Below the pieces are notes generated by a model, which was given only the letters and a program-made list of their open reading frames with translations, made no database searches and had not been told where the DNA came from. Below are positions 26,137 through 35,515 of a DNA stretch of 64,000 nt, piece by piece. Both the position numbers and the translations under genes were made by a program. Source of the DNA: Flavivirga jejuensis (GTDB lineage: Bacteria > Bacteroidota > Bacteroidia > Flavobacteriales > Flavobacteriaceae); contig NZ_JAUOEL010000002.1 of the NCBI RefSeq assembly GCF_030540765.1, forward strand, positions 124,001-188,000, given 5' to 3'. The stretch's first letter is position 1, and each line of letters opens with the position of its first letter.

Positions 26137-28815
26137 CTATTTAATTTTAATATGGTAACCAGCTGGATATTCTTTTGACTTTCCTTTTTCAAGTTGAATT
26201 AAAATAGGTTTATCTGAAGAATAGTAATAGGTACCCGCTTCATATTTTAATTCAGCTGTAACCGATTCATTAACTGCTTCAATTTTAAAAGGCCCTTTTT
26301 GCAATAATTTTCCTTTTCCTAAATACAAATATTGAAAATTATTATTTTCTTCTGAAGTAGTACCAAAAATTCCTTGAAATTTAAAATGCTTCATTGGCTT
26401 GTGTACTTTATTATCTATGGCATTACAGATGTATTGCGTGCTATTTTTAGAGTTTACTTTTATACTCACAAAATTATCGGAGGTATGGACTCTTGAAATT
26501 TCTTGAATCGATTTTTTACCTATTTCATAAGATTCAAAAACAGCCAAAAACGGATGTTTTTTTCCATTGATATTGTTCTGACGAACAATTAACGTTGGTG
26601 TTATTTCTGGGCTTTTATTTACCTGCCCTGGTGTTATGTCACTACGCAGTGTTGTTGGTGGAGCATCAACATGATACAGTGTTCTATTATCTTGTCCCAT
26701 CATCCACATATTTACGTTTAATGCGGGTGCGGGTGACTCTGCAGTTATAGTCCAAGTGGCATTAAAATCGTTTGAATAGTTTATTTTCCTTTGATTTTTA
26801 AAGAAAGCATAGTTTTTATCATACTTTACTCCCAAATCATTCACTGCTTTTAAGTTTAATGACGTATTTGACGTATTCTTAAGCAGCATTGAATGGCCTA
26901 AATTATGATGGATGTAATCGTTATCCGATTGGTCTGATCTAAAAATATCAACATAATATCCTGAAGTTTCAGAGGTGCGAACCATGGCTACCAAACGACG
27001 TTTTTCATCTGCTGAAACATCTGCAAAAGAGATGTTTTCTGAAGTTTCCGATGTATTGTAAAATCCTGTGGTTGTATCAACCATTGGATCCATAGCATTT
27101 ATGGTAATATCTCCCTCTCTATACCCTGGAACAATGGTGTTAGATCCCGTGATTTCTCTGTGGTAACCAGCATCTGGCGACCAATAGGATTCGTAAGCAG
27201 AAGCATCTGGTGCTAAAGCCCAACCTTTACCATAAAATTGCATAGCTAATCCATTTTTAGCCAAATGGGATTTATGTTTCCCTCCATATAAGGTAAACAT
27301 CAACCCGTTATTTTCATTATTTCCATTTCTCATAATAATATGTTTATGAAATGGAGAATAGGCTGCTTTATGAAATGGCAAATCACTTCCAGATTCTGGC
27401 AAAGGTTGATTAAAAATAATGCCTTGCCAATCTGAAGTATTTCTATCGTATTGACCTGATGCTATATTTTTACGAATAACAGTAGCCATTTTTTTAGCCG
27501 TTTCGGTATCTCCTTCCCAAGTGGAATAGGTTAATAAAGATTCAAAAGACGACATATTTGCAGGACCACCTCGCATATCGCCAAAAACTACCAAATTACC
27601 ACGAGCATCTAACCAACCTAAATTTGCCAAGGCAGCTTTGCTAATAATTGGGTTTCCTGCCAAGGTATTGATTCCTGCTTTATACAATTTAACTCCCATT
27701 TTTAAAACTAATGGAATCATCCCCGATGCATATCCTGGAGATTCTGGCCATAAACCTGTTGTTTTATTATAATAATCCATGATTCCTGGTAAAGCAGTGC
27801 AATAATCTGTCGATTTCTCTGTGTAAAAAGGCATGTAATAGTCGCGTCCTTTACCATCTTTATAAAAATCGTTAGATTCTAAAACAAGCATACTGCTTAA
27901 AATATTTTTATAACGATTAACGTTCCAATTGCCTCTTTTTCCACCTCTAATAAGCCCTATATCTATAAAACGTTTAAACACCACACCTGCAACTTCTGCT
28001 GGTGTCTTATTCATTTTTTTTAAATGTTCGTGAGGATGCTCATGTATATAATCATAAAGAAAATCATACGCTATAGATGTTGGGATTTGTCTATCATCAT
28101 GTATCACTTCGTAATCGTAATATCCCATAATACCGCCAGGTTTGTACCCTCCTGGTCCATTTGTAGATTGTTTTGGATCTAAAGGTGGTTCCATATAATA
28201 AGTTCCCAATAACCAAGTCCATAAAATATCTGATGAAAATTTAGCATATTTTTCATCTTGGGTGATATAAAAAGCAAATGCCGATTTTTCTGCCAACGTT
28301 AATATTTCCATATTGTTAGCTCGAACCATGTGTCCTGTTTTTTTATAAGGAATTAAAACAGGCGTTTTATCGGCGCTAGAACGACTAATACCTAGCAAAT
28401 CTCCAGATTCGTTATATGGAATTCTGTCCTCTAAAGGCACATTCACATAATCGTTCCAAGTTCGCATACCAGGTAAACGCACTGTTGGTACAGGCGCATT
28501 ACCCTCACCATAATCCCAATTTTGTCCTTTGATATAACATTGGGTAAAATGAGCGCCATCTTTCCAATACATCGCTAATCTGGAAACAATCCATTCTGGA
28601 TCTTCAACATGACGATTCACATAAGAACCTATATTTTCTAGCAGGTTATTCCAAGATACTTTTGCCCAATCTTCAGTTTCAATTTTAGCTAAAATTTCGG
28701 CACGGTCTTTAGTCTCTGCAAATACCCTTGGATGTTGCTCTGTAGTTTGAGCATGCATTTTTAGTACCATTATAATTAAGACTAAAAATGTAGGGACAGA
28801 TTTTATGAGGTTCAT
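26137..28815 (-). CDS. Large heparinase II/III-like polysaccharide lyase, divergent paralogue (892 aa)
   Basis: A signal peptide (ending LKMHAQ) is followed by WIVSRLAMYWKDG, GNAPVPTVRLPGMRTW, GNWNVNRYK and WPESPGYASG, aligning with the other two large lyases. The C-terminal motif has changed: where they have GNHxHxNGI, this one has GGKHKSHLAKNGLAMQFYGKG at about 510-530. The Asn before the first His is lost and extra residues separate the His pair. Specificity may therefore differ, or activity may be reduced. The gene is 21 bp downstream of a sulfatase gene and 13 bp upstream of its paralogue. Tandem duplication followed by divergence is the simplest origin. Confidence 0.85.
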   Translation of the reverse strand: MNLIKSVPTFLVLIIMVLKMHAQTTEQHPRVFAETKDRAEILAKIETEDWAKVSWNNLLENIGSYVNRHVEDPEWIVSRLAMYWKDGAHFTQCYIKGQNWDYGEGNAPVPTVRLPGMRTWNDYVNVPLEDRIPYNESGDLLGISRSSADKTPVLIPYKKTGHMVRANNMEILTLAEKSAFAFYITQDEKYAKFSSDILWTWLLGTYYMEPPLDPKQSTNGPGGYKPGGIMGYYDYEVIHDDRQIPTSIAYDFLYDYIHEHPHEHLKKMNKTPAEVAGVVFKRFIDIGLIRGGKRGNWNVNRYKNILSSMLVLESNDFYKDGKGRDYYMPFYTEKSTDYCTALPGIMDYYNKTTGLWPESPGYASGMIPLVLKMGVKLYKAGINTLAGNPIISKAALANLGWLDARGNLVVFGDMRGGPANMSSFESLLTYSTWEGDTETAKKMATVIRKNIASGQYDRNTSDWQGIIFNQPLPESGSDLPFHKAAYSPFHKHIIMRNGNNENNGLMFTLYGGKHKSHLAKNGLAMQFYGKGWALAPDASAYESYWSPDAGYHREITGSNTIVPGYREGDITINAMDPMVDTTTGFYNTSETSENISFADVSADEKRRLVAMVRTSETSGYYVDIFRSDQSDNDYIHHNLGHSMLLKNTSNTSLNLKAVNDLGVKYDKNYAFFKNQRKINYSNDFNATWTITAESPAPALNVNMWMMGQDNRTLYHVDAPPTTLRSDITPGQVNKSPEITPTLIVRQNNINGKKHPFLAVFESYEIGKKSIQEISRVHTSDNFVSIKVNSKNSTQYICNAIDNKVHKPMKHFKFQGIFGTTSEENNNFQYLYLGKGKLLQKGPFKIEAVNESVTAELKYEAGTYYYSSDKPILIQLEKGKSKEYPAGYHIKIK

Positions 28816-28836
28816 TTAAATAGTTAATTTGATACT

Positions 28837-30363
28837 TTAATATTGATTTGGATGTTCGTAATCACCAATACGATGAAAAACATTTCGTTTTAAAGGAATT
28901 TGCATCCCATCTGTATCTTCTAACCAATCGTATAAACTATTAGCAAACTCTTTAATCATAGGTTGAAACTCAGGTTTATCAATTAAATTAAATAATTCAT
29001 TCGGATCATTTTCAATATCATATAATTCATTGGTATCCCAAATACCATTATACCTTATGTATTTATATTTATCGGTTCTTACACCAAAAACAGTCGGCGT
29101 CATTGGGAAATCGTATTCAAAATAATACTCATAAAATATTTTTTCTCTCCATTTGGTTTCATCGCCTTGCAATAATTGTATAAACGATTTTCCTGGCATA
29201 TAATCAGGTTTCTCTAAACCAGCACAATCTAAAATGGTTGGAGCAATGTCTACATTTTGCACCATGCGTTCTACGGTTTTTCCACCTTCAAAAATTTCAG
29301 GACAACTTACTAACATAGGGACTTTTACAGATTCTTCGTAAAAGTGACGCTTATCAATAAGTCCATGTTCTCCCCAACTAAATCCGTTATCACCCATGTA
29401 AATCACCATGGTTGACTCATCCAATCCGTTTGCTTTTAACCAATCAAGTATCGTACCAACACTATCATCTACCCCCATTAAAGTTTCACAATAACGCTGT
29501 ACTAAATCATCGAAAGTACCATCGGCCGTACCGTGATACATATAATCGACACCATGCCAGCTATCTCGTTGGCGTTTTACCCAATCTGGCCAGTTTAGTT
29601 TTTTATACTCCGACCCTATAGTTTGTGTATAACTATCTGGTTTATCTATTTTTTTACCTGCATACATACCTTCATGGCGCTTAGCTGGAAAAAACATAGC
29701 ATGTACAGCTTTATGCGATAAATACATGAAGAAAGGCTTCTCTTTATTTCTATGATCCAACCAATCTACTGCATGATCTGTTAATAAATCGGTTACATAG
29801 GTATCTTTATCGTACTGAATGTTTTTACCATTTATATTCAAATTCGGGGCATAGTAATCTCCTTGTCCTGCAAAGCTTTCCCAATGGGTAAAACCTGGGC
29901 GGGGACTATCATTATGATCGCCCATATGCCATTTTCCAAAAAAGGCGGTTTGGTATCCTGCTTTTTGTAAATATTCTGGAAAAAATGTTAAGTCTCCTGG
30001 ATTTGGAGCTACATTATCTACAATAGTATGCACGTGCGAATATTGCCCTGTTAGAATGCTTGCTCTACTTGGTGAGCATAAGGATGTGGTAACAAAGGCG
30101 TTTTTCATATGGGCACCTTCGTTCGCCAAACGGTCTAAACTTGGTGTTTTTAACCAAGGTACTTTACCTGTAAAGCCCATAAAATCGTAACGGTGATCGT
30201 CAGTTAAAATAAAAATAACGTTACGTTTCTTTTTACCTTTCTGTTCTTTAAGTTTTAAATTGGTAACTTTTTTAGGTTGTTGTAAACTCAACATTTTAGT
30301 TGGCGTACATAATGTTAATACTAAAACAATTAGTACTACTTTATAATTCTTAAAAATTCTCAT
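28837..30363 (-). CDS. S1 family sulfatase (508 aa)
   Basis: An N-terminal hydrophobic segment is followed by a Lys-rich linker and the sulfatase domain. NVIFILTDDHRYDFMGF carries the metal-binding Asp pair, CSPSR at 96-100 the formylglycine site, and GKWHMGDHNDSPRPGF and YMGDNGFSWGEHGLIDKRHFYEESVKVP follow. The DDHR and EHG versions resemble N-acetylglucosamine-6-sulfatase/mucin-desulfating subfamilies more than the left-end pair. It is the first gene of the operon 30363 to 18049 (sulfatase, two lyases, esterase, beta-helix-PDZ, GH29-SGNH). The 143 bp upstream separate it from the transporter gene and show no clear promoter. Confidence 0.93.
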   Translation of the reverse strand: MRIFKNYKVVLIVLVLTLCTPTKMLSLQQPKKVTNLKLKEQKGKKKRNVIFILTDDHRYDFMGFTGKVPWLKTPSLDRLANEGAHMKNAFVTTSLCSPSRASILTGQYSHVHTIVDNVAPNPGDLTFFPEYLQKAGYQTAFFGKWHMGDHNDSPRPGFTHWESFAGQGDYYAPNLNINGKNIQYDKDTYVTDLLTDHAVDWLDHRNKEKPFFMYLSHKAVHAMFFPAKRHEGMYAGKKIDKPDSYTQTIGSEYKKLNWPDWVKRQRDSWHGVDYMYHGTADGTFDDLVQRYCETLMGVDDSVGTILDWLKANGLDESTMVIYMGDNGFSWGEHGLIDKRHFYEESVKVPMLVSCPEIFEGGKTVERMVQNVDIAPTILDCAGLEKPDYMPGKSFIQLLQGDETKWREKIFYEYYFEYDFPMTPTVFGVRTDKYKYIRYNGIWDTNELYDIENDPNELFNLIDKPEFQPMIKEFANSLYDWLEDTDGMQIPLKRNVFHRIGDYEHPNQY

Positions 30364-30506
30364 AATTTATTTAATTATTTTCTTCACACCATAAGTGTAT
30401 CGATTTTTGAAGTGTACGATGGCAGGATTTAGTAAAAAAACACTGATTAGAACTAATGTTTTTTTTCATCCTTTTAACTACCTAACCACTTGTAGTTATT
30501 AGATTT

Positions 30507-31835
30507 TTATTTCTTCTTTATCATTATATCTTCCAACTCTTCTAATGTTTTTCCTTTAGTTTCAGGCATCATAAATGCAACAAATAACAATTGAAGCACC
30601 ATCATTCCTGCAAAAAGCAAGAATACAACGCCTGCTCCAATCATTGGATGACTAAATAAGTAAGGGATAAACGACGGAATAATAGCAGCTAAAATCCAGT
30701 GGATTGAACTTCCAAAAGATTGTCCTGAGGCTCTTAAATGATTGGGGAAAATTTCGGATATAAAAACCCATATTACAGCGCCTTGCCCGATGGCATGAGC
30801 TGCAATAAATAAGAATAAGAAAATAGGAACAGCCATTCCAGTCCATCCAAAGAAAAAGGCTGCAGATACTAAACTCAACGATATGATATAACCTACAGAC
30901 CCTATATACATAAGTGTTTTTCTTCCTAGTTTATCTATCAAAAACACACCCAATAGTGTAAACACAAGGTTTGTAATACCAATACCTACACTACTTAACA
31001 AAGCTGTACTTTCTTTTAATCCTGCTTCTTCGAAAATACGTGGGGCATAATATAAAAAAGCATTAATACCAGATAATTGATTGAAATAGGCAATTAAAAA
31101 AGCCAAGATTAACGGAAATCTATACTTTTTTATAAAAATGGTTTCAGATTTATCATTTTTGTGTGAATGGCTTTCAAACTCTGCTATTTGTTCTTCAACA
31201 TTAGCATTTGCATCTATTAACTTCAATACTTCTCTCGCTTCTTGTTCTCTAGATTGCGACAATAACCATCTTGGGCTTTTAGGGAGTTTTAAAGCAAATA
31301 AAACGTATAATACCGCAGGAATTGCTTCAACACCTAGCATCCATCTCCAGGCATTTTCACCTATATCGCTTAATAGGAAATTGGATAAATAGGCGATTAA
31401 AATACCAAAAACAATATTAAATTGATACAACGCAACTAAGCGTCCTCTATTTTTGGCAGGGGCAATCTCAGAAATATAAGCAGGTGCTGCAATGGTTGAG
31501 GCACCTACTCCAATACCTCCAATAAAACGAGCAAAGGCAAATACATAAGCATCGTTTGAGAAAGCAGAACCTATAGCTGATACTGCAAATAATACACCAA
31601 TAACTATTAATGTGTTTTTACGTCCATATTTATTGGTTGGTATGCCTCCAAAAATAGCACCAATTACGGTACCCCAAAGTGCCATTCCCATAACAACCCA
31701 GCCATGAAATGAATCTGATGATTCCCATAAAGTTTGTAGTTTTTTATCTGCTCCAGAAATGACTACCACATCAAACCCGAATAAGAAACCTGCAAGTGCT
31801 GCAGTAATAGACCATATTATTATTTTTTTGTTCAT
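30507..31835 (-). CDS. Sugar porter family MFS transporter (442 aa)
   Basis: Twelve predicted membrane segments and sugar porter signatures are visible: GFDVVVISGA in TM1, YGRKNTLIVIG in the loop after TM2, RFIGGIGVGASTIAAPAYISEIAP, PKSPRWLL in the central loop, QLSGINAFLYYAPRIF in TM7, and PETKGKTLEEL at the C-terminus. This is the XylE/GLUT-like family, which imports monosaccharides across the inner membrane, often with protons. In this locus L-fucose or an unsaturated uronic acid is the likely cargo. That is of interest because the FucP-type gene in the fucose cluster is a remnant. Repeat R1 copy C separates this gene from the beta-propeller gene upstream. Confidence 0.92.
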   Translation of the reverse strand: MNKKIIIWSITAALAGFLFGFDVVVISGADKKLQTLWESSDSFHGWVVMGMALWGTVIGAIFGGIPTNKYGRKNTLIVIGVLFAVSAIGSAFSNDAYVFAFARFIGGIGVGASTIAAPAYISEIAPAKNRGRLVALYQFNIVFGILIAYLSNFLLSDIGENAWRWMLGVEAIPAVLYVLFALKLPKSPRWLLSQSREQEAREVLKLIDANANVEEQIAEFESHSHKNDKSETIFIKKYRFPLILAFLIAYFNQLSGINAFLYYAPRIFEEAGLKESTALLSSVGIGITNLVFTLLGVFLIDKLGRKTLMYIGSVGYIISLSLVSAAFFFGWTGMAVPIFLFLFIAAHAIGQGAVIWVFISEIFPNHLRASGQSFGSSIHWILAAIIPSFIPYLFSHPMIGAGVVFLLFAGMMVLQLLFVAFMMPETKGKTLEELEDIMIKKK

Positions 31836-31911
31836 GCTACTTTATGTTCTTGTTTATATTAAAATATATAGTTAGTTATAATACAGAATTTCTTGAAACC
31901 AATTCTTTCGA

Positions 31912-32097
31912 ATAAAAAATTCTTGAAACTGACTATCCCCGAGGCAAGCCATAGGGGTATTTCGCCAGTTTCATTTTGCCTTTATAGAGACAAAAATCGA
32001 ATTTTGTTATTTTGCCTCACCCAGAACTGCAAAAAAAGGCAGTTCTGACCTCTCCATTGGAAACCCCGACCCAAGGGTCGGAGAATTTTTAGATTAA
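31912..32097. repeat. Structured repeat R1, copy C (inverted hairpin loop)
   Basis: This copy is nearly identical to A and D except for two changes. The hairpin CAGAACTGC-CTTTTTTT-GCAGTTCTG appears as CAGAACTGC-AAAAAAAG-GCAGTTCTG, its exact reverse complement. In addition, 14 bp (half of the ACCTCTCC/GGAGAGGT hairpin) are deleted. A lone left-end-like GAATTTCTTGAAACC lies just outside at 31886-31900. Its right end supplies the stop codon of the beta-propeller gene (32094-32096), so the element may have trimmed that gene's end. It fills most of the gap between that gene and the sugar porter gene. Confidence 0.85.
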
Positions 32098-33179
32098 TTT
32101 TTTAAAGGAATAACCATATTCCATGTTTTTGAACCGTTGCTAAAACCTCCAGGACCGTCCATGGTTGCGAAAAAAATGTGCGTTGGTTTTCCTTTTTCAA
32201 CAAAAACAAAAGGGCGTTCTAATTGTCCTTGTTTGATTGTTTTCCCATGATCCCATTTTACGAGTTTTGTGTAAGCTTTTGGGTTTTCATCAATAACCCA
32301 ATCGATTCCATTTTTAGAATGTGCTACAAGTCCGTCGCCCTTTCCTCCCGTAATTAGTCCTCTTTGGTCTTTTGCTATCATGTGATACCCATCATTATCG
32401 CTCCATAAATGCGGGTCTTCAATTTCACCAAAGCGTTCCATCGAAAATAATGGATCATCGCCTATTACTGTATATTTCCCATCGTACGATGGTGCTGTAG
32501 CAACACCAATACTCATATCGCTATGCGTTACACCATCTTCCTTATAGCTTCTACCTTTAAAAAGCAACACCACGGTCCCATCTTCTTTAACTAAAGGAGA
32601 CGGGTTAGAGGTTAAAAAACTATAATATGAATTTGGTTTTACATCTAAAATAGGTGCATCCAATCGTTTCCATGGACCGTTAAGACTTTTTGATGTAGCA
32701 ATCCCGATACGTTTTTTCCATCTGGCTGCAATACACCATTTGCTAGACAAATCGAATGCACTCACATTTTCTTGAGTAACATCTTCAAAAGGATGTGTTG
32801 TCCCCATATAATAGAGGATATACGTTTCTTTATATTTTACAATTTTAGGATTATGGCAGGATTTCCCATCCCAGAATTGAGTGCCTCTATCACCTAAAGC
32901 TAAATCCTTAAATTCATAAGGACCTTCTGGTGTGCTTGATACTGCATGAACAATTTCTGAAGCAATCATCCAACCTGGATGGAATGGCAAAAATTTAGGC
33001 CAACGCGATGCATACATGTGATATTTACCTGCTTCGCCTTTAATAACTGAGCTTCCCCAAACCCAATAATCTTCCATTTGTAAACCACCGTTTACTGGTG
33101 CTTCTTTTAAATCGTCAAAAATAGAATTCTGTGCACTGCACGTAACAAATCCAATAAAAAAAAGAATGAAGTATTTCAT
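32094..33179 (-). CDS. Secreted five-bladed beta-propeller glycoside hydrolase-like protein (GH43/GH117 type)
   Basis: The 361-residue protein has a signal peptide (ending VTCSAQ) and repeated propeller blades. Recognisable pieces are DYWVWGSSVIKGEAGKYHMYASRWP, GPYEFKDLAL, HNPKIVKYKETYILYYMG, RIGIATSKSLNGPWKRLD, NPSPLVKEDGTVVLLFKG, and EIEDPHLWSDNDGYHMIAKD, with acidic residues placed as in GH43, GH32 or GH117 enzymes. The exact family and catalytic trio are not assigned. It lies 15 bp downstream of a GH29 fucosidase gene, so the two form a unit and may act in sequence on one oligosaccharide. The final stop codon lies within repeat R1 copy C; a small C-terminal loss is possible. Confidence 0.8.
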   Translation of the reverse strand: MKYFILFFIGFVTCSAQNSIFDDLKEAPVNGGLQMEDYWVWGSSVIKGEAGKYHMYASRWPKFLPFHPGWMIASEIVHAVSSTPEGPYEFKDLALGDRGTQFWDGKSCHNPKIVKYKETYILYYMGTTHPFEDVTQENVSAFDLSSKWCIAARWKKRIGIATSKSLNGPWKRLDAPILDVKPNSYYSFLTSNPSPLVKEDGTVVLLFKGRSYKEDGVTHSDMSIGVATAPSYDGKYTVIGDDPLFSMERFGEIEDPHLWSDNDGYHMIAKDQRGLITGGKGDGLVAHSKNGIDWVIDENPKAYTKLVKWDHGKTIKQGQLERPFVFVEKGKPTHIFFATMDGPGGFSNGSKTWNMVIPLKN

Positions 33180-33194
33180 TATTTTAAAAACTAT

Positions 33195-34964
33195 TTAGTT
33201 TTTGATTGGTTGCACATTCATTTCTTTTAAATTTATAGGCTTCCATTTACCCGCCACAGGCATTAAAGAAACTTCATATTTACCTGCTTTAGTAATGATA
33301 AAATTACCTAATTCCATTTTTTTAAACCTTTTAGGGTTTCCACTAGCAGGGATTTTTATCGTTTTAGTTTCTCCATTAAATGACACTGCAATTTCGGTAG
33401 CATCTTTACCAGAATATTCAGAAAGTAACTGAAAATTGCCAGGTTTATCAATATTGAATGTCCAATAAACTCTAGCTGTTTCACTATTCCAGTTACTTAT
33501 ACAATCCCATTTTTCTTTATATAAGGCTCCAGGGCCTTGCAAATTTTCGTATTGTGCTCTGTATGCAGATAAATTTACTATGCCAGTTTCATCTTGTCCT
33601 AAAGCTTTTCGTGGTAAAGCATTTGGCATTCCTTTCAACTTTAAAACAATTACAGAAGCAGTACTATCGGGCGCTTTTCCTGTTAATTTCACTTGAATAC
33701 CTTGATCGAAAGTTTCTGTTTTAAACGTTCTATTTTTATCGGTAAGTAAATAACACGCTTTTACTTTATTTTTTAATCGAATTGGAAGTGATGCGCCATC
33801 TTCCCAATTATAAACATGAAGATATAACAATACTTTCTTATCAACTGTTTTCATGGTAATTCGTCCCCATTTTGGTTCTGTATTGGTTGGACTTGCCTGG
33901 GTACCATAAATGGCTTCACTGTTTTTATCCATCCAGGCTCCTATAGCTTTCATGCGTTCTATTGCCTCTTGTTTTAATGTCCCTTCGTTTGTAGGGCTTA
34001 CATTTAGCAAATAATTTCCGCCTTTACTGCTTTGGTCTATTAAATTACGAATTAAGGTTGAAATAGATTTAAATTTAGTATCATCGCTACGGTAGCCCCA
34101 ACTTCCACTAATGGGTTGACACAGTTCCCAGTATTTTGCTTCGGGTTGGTATTTTGGTCCATTTCTTTCAAAGGTTTTATGGTCTCCAGGATAATCATCC
34201 CCTAAACGATCGTTTGTAATTATTCCTGGTTGGAGCGCTGTTGTAATGTGATGCAGACTATCTACTACAGATTTTGTCATTTCACGTGGTGTATCCCACC
34301 AAAAATTGGATATAGATCCGTATTCTGTTAGTAATTGTTTTACTTCGGGAAGTGCTTTTTCATACACATACGCATCGCTGCTTACACGCTTTAAACTATC
34401 ATCCCAGTTATTTCCCAAACCACCTGGATGGTGCCAATCTTGTGCTTGCGAGTAATAAAAACCAAATTTAAGACCTTGTTCCTGGCATGCTTTGGCTAAT
34501 TCTTTTAATATATCGCGTTTAAAAGGTGTGGCATCTACAATATTATAATCGGTTGCTTTAGAATCGAACATAGAAAAACCATCATGGTGTTTAGCTGTAA
34601 TAATCATATACTTCATTCCAGCTTGTTTAGCCAAGGTCACAAACGCTTCAGCATTAAATTTTGTTGGGTTAAACTGAGAAGCAAACATTTCATATTCAGC
34701 AATCGGGATTTTCCCTTTGTTCATAATCCATTCTGCACTGTTAGTTTGTGCTTTGCCTTTATAAAAACCAGCAGGCACTGTATAAATTCCCCAATGAATA
34801 AACATACCAAATCGGGCGTCTTGCCACCATGCCATACGTTCCTCGTCGGTAATTTGTTTTTGACTTTTTTTAGCTTCTAGTGGTTTCATTTTTTCGCTTC
34901 TTTGTCCATATGCTGAACCAAATATCATAACGAATAATAAAACCCATACACCAATTCTATTCAT
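33195..34964 (-). CDS. GH29 family alpha-L-fucosidase (589 aa)
   Basis: A signal peptide (ending GSAYGQ) is followed by the GH29 catalytic module: FGMFIHWGIYTVP, YMIITAKHHDGFSMFDS, DWHHPGG and FWWDTP, where Asp224 fits the nucleophile position. SSKGGNYLLNVSP ends the module. Residues from about 440 form a beta-sandwich tail rich in aromatic residues, likely carbohydrate-binding. It differs from the GH29-SGNH protein at 18049, so the two fucosidases probably differ in linkage or sulfate tolerance. A well-conserved 21-bp direct repeat lies 66 bp upstream. It begins a two-gene unit with the beta-propeller protein. Confidence 0.94.
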   Translation of the reverse strand: MNRIGVWVLLFVMIFGSAYGQRSEKMKPLEAKKSQKQITDEERMAWWQDARFGMFIHWGIYTVPAGFYKGKAQTNSAEWIMNKGKIPIAEYEMFASQFNPTKFNAEAFVTLAKQAGMKYMIITAKHHDGFSMFDSKATDYNIVDATPFKRDILKELAKACQEQGLKFGFYYSQAQDWHHPGGLGNNWDDSLKRVSSDAYVYEKALPEVKQLLTEYGSISNFWWDTPREMTKSVVDSLHHITTALQPGIITNDRLGDDYPGDHKTFERNGPKYQPEAKYWELCQPISGSWGYRSDDTKFKSISTLIRNLIDQSSKGGNYLLNVSPTNEGTLKQEAIERMKAIGAWMDKNSEAIYGTQASPTNTEPKWGRITMKTVDKKVLLYLHVYNWEDGASLPIRLKNKVKACYLLTDKNRTFKTETFDQGIQVKLTGKAPDSTASVIVLKLKGMPNALPRKALGQDETGIVNLSAYRAQYENLQGPGALYKEKWDCISNWNSETARVYWTFNIDKPGNFQLLSEYSGKDATEIAVSFNGETKTIKIPASGNPKRFKKMELGNFIITKAGKYEVSLMPVAGKWKPINLKEMNVQPIKN

Positions 34965-35030
34965 ACTTAAATTTTATTTTCTATTCTAAAAATATATAGA
35001 TACAATGATAAAAATTACAGGTATTATTGG

Positions 35031-35064
35031 ATATAAATCATGAATCTTTCCATATAAACTATAA
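35031..35064. promoter_or_regulatory. Candidate HTCS operator, site 2 (21-bp direct repeat)
   Basis: Half-sites ATATAAATCATGA (35031) and ATATAAACTATAA (35052) start 21 bp apart, 66 bp upstream of the GH29 start at 34964. Together with site 1 it gives the clearest form of the motif. The remaining part of the 550-bp gap (35065-35515) has no gene; the small open frames there look random. Confidence 0.5.
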
Positions 35065-35346
35065 CCCATTTCCCCGCTATACTAATGAAATCAAGCTATT
35101 ATACCCAATCAAGTTTTTAAAATGCGACTATCACATTGTTTTCACCTTTAAGTATATCTTTAGTTTCCTACATAAAGGCGTTGTCAAAACCGACGAATCC
35201 CAGGTGTAAGCCCTCATTTAATTTGGTTGGAAAATGGACTAAATCTGTAATTATGGCTTTATACCAAAGCGTTTTATCGCTCGAGAAAACAGTATGGTTT
35301 AATTGCAGGATATTTCTCGGTATACAAATATTTTGAGACTATTATA

Positions 35347-35411
35347 GCCCCATCCTTTTCTTGGGGTTGGGGTTGATGGGGCTTAACAGGAAAAAGCAAC
35401 AGTGCTTTTTC
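35347..35411. terminator. Two adjacent hairpins, predicted terminator of the GH88 gene
   Basis: GCCCCATC (35347) pairs with GATGGGGC (35375). Directly after it, GAAAAAGCA (35390) pairs with TGCTTTTTC (35403) around a 4-nt loop. They lie about 100-170 bp past the stop of the minus-strand GH88 gene. The T-rich arm would work best for transcription in the plus direction, so the assignment is moderate. Confidence 0.4.
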
Positions 35412-35515
35412 ATTTTGATTGGCTATTTTATAAATAAAATTAAAACAGCTATTTTAGTTTTCAAATATTTCAACACACAAAACTTGATTAACCTTTATTT
35501 TAATTCCAACAATAT

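Noticed and set aside
30507-31835. Sugar transporter as FucP
   Set aside because: Motifs (PETKGKTLEEL, QLSGINAFLYYAP) are those of the sugar porter family, not FucP.
31861-31900. HTCS-type direct repeat upstream of the sugar porter gene
   Set aside because: TATATTAAAATATATAG and TTATAATAC are AT-rich but the half-sites do not align at 21 bp.
35361-35382. G-quadruplex from repeated GGGG runs
   Set aside because: Only three runs of four G are present; the last pairs with GCCCCATC as a hairpin arm.
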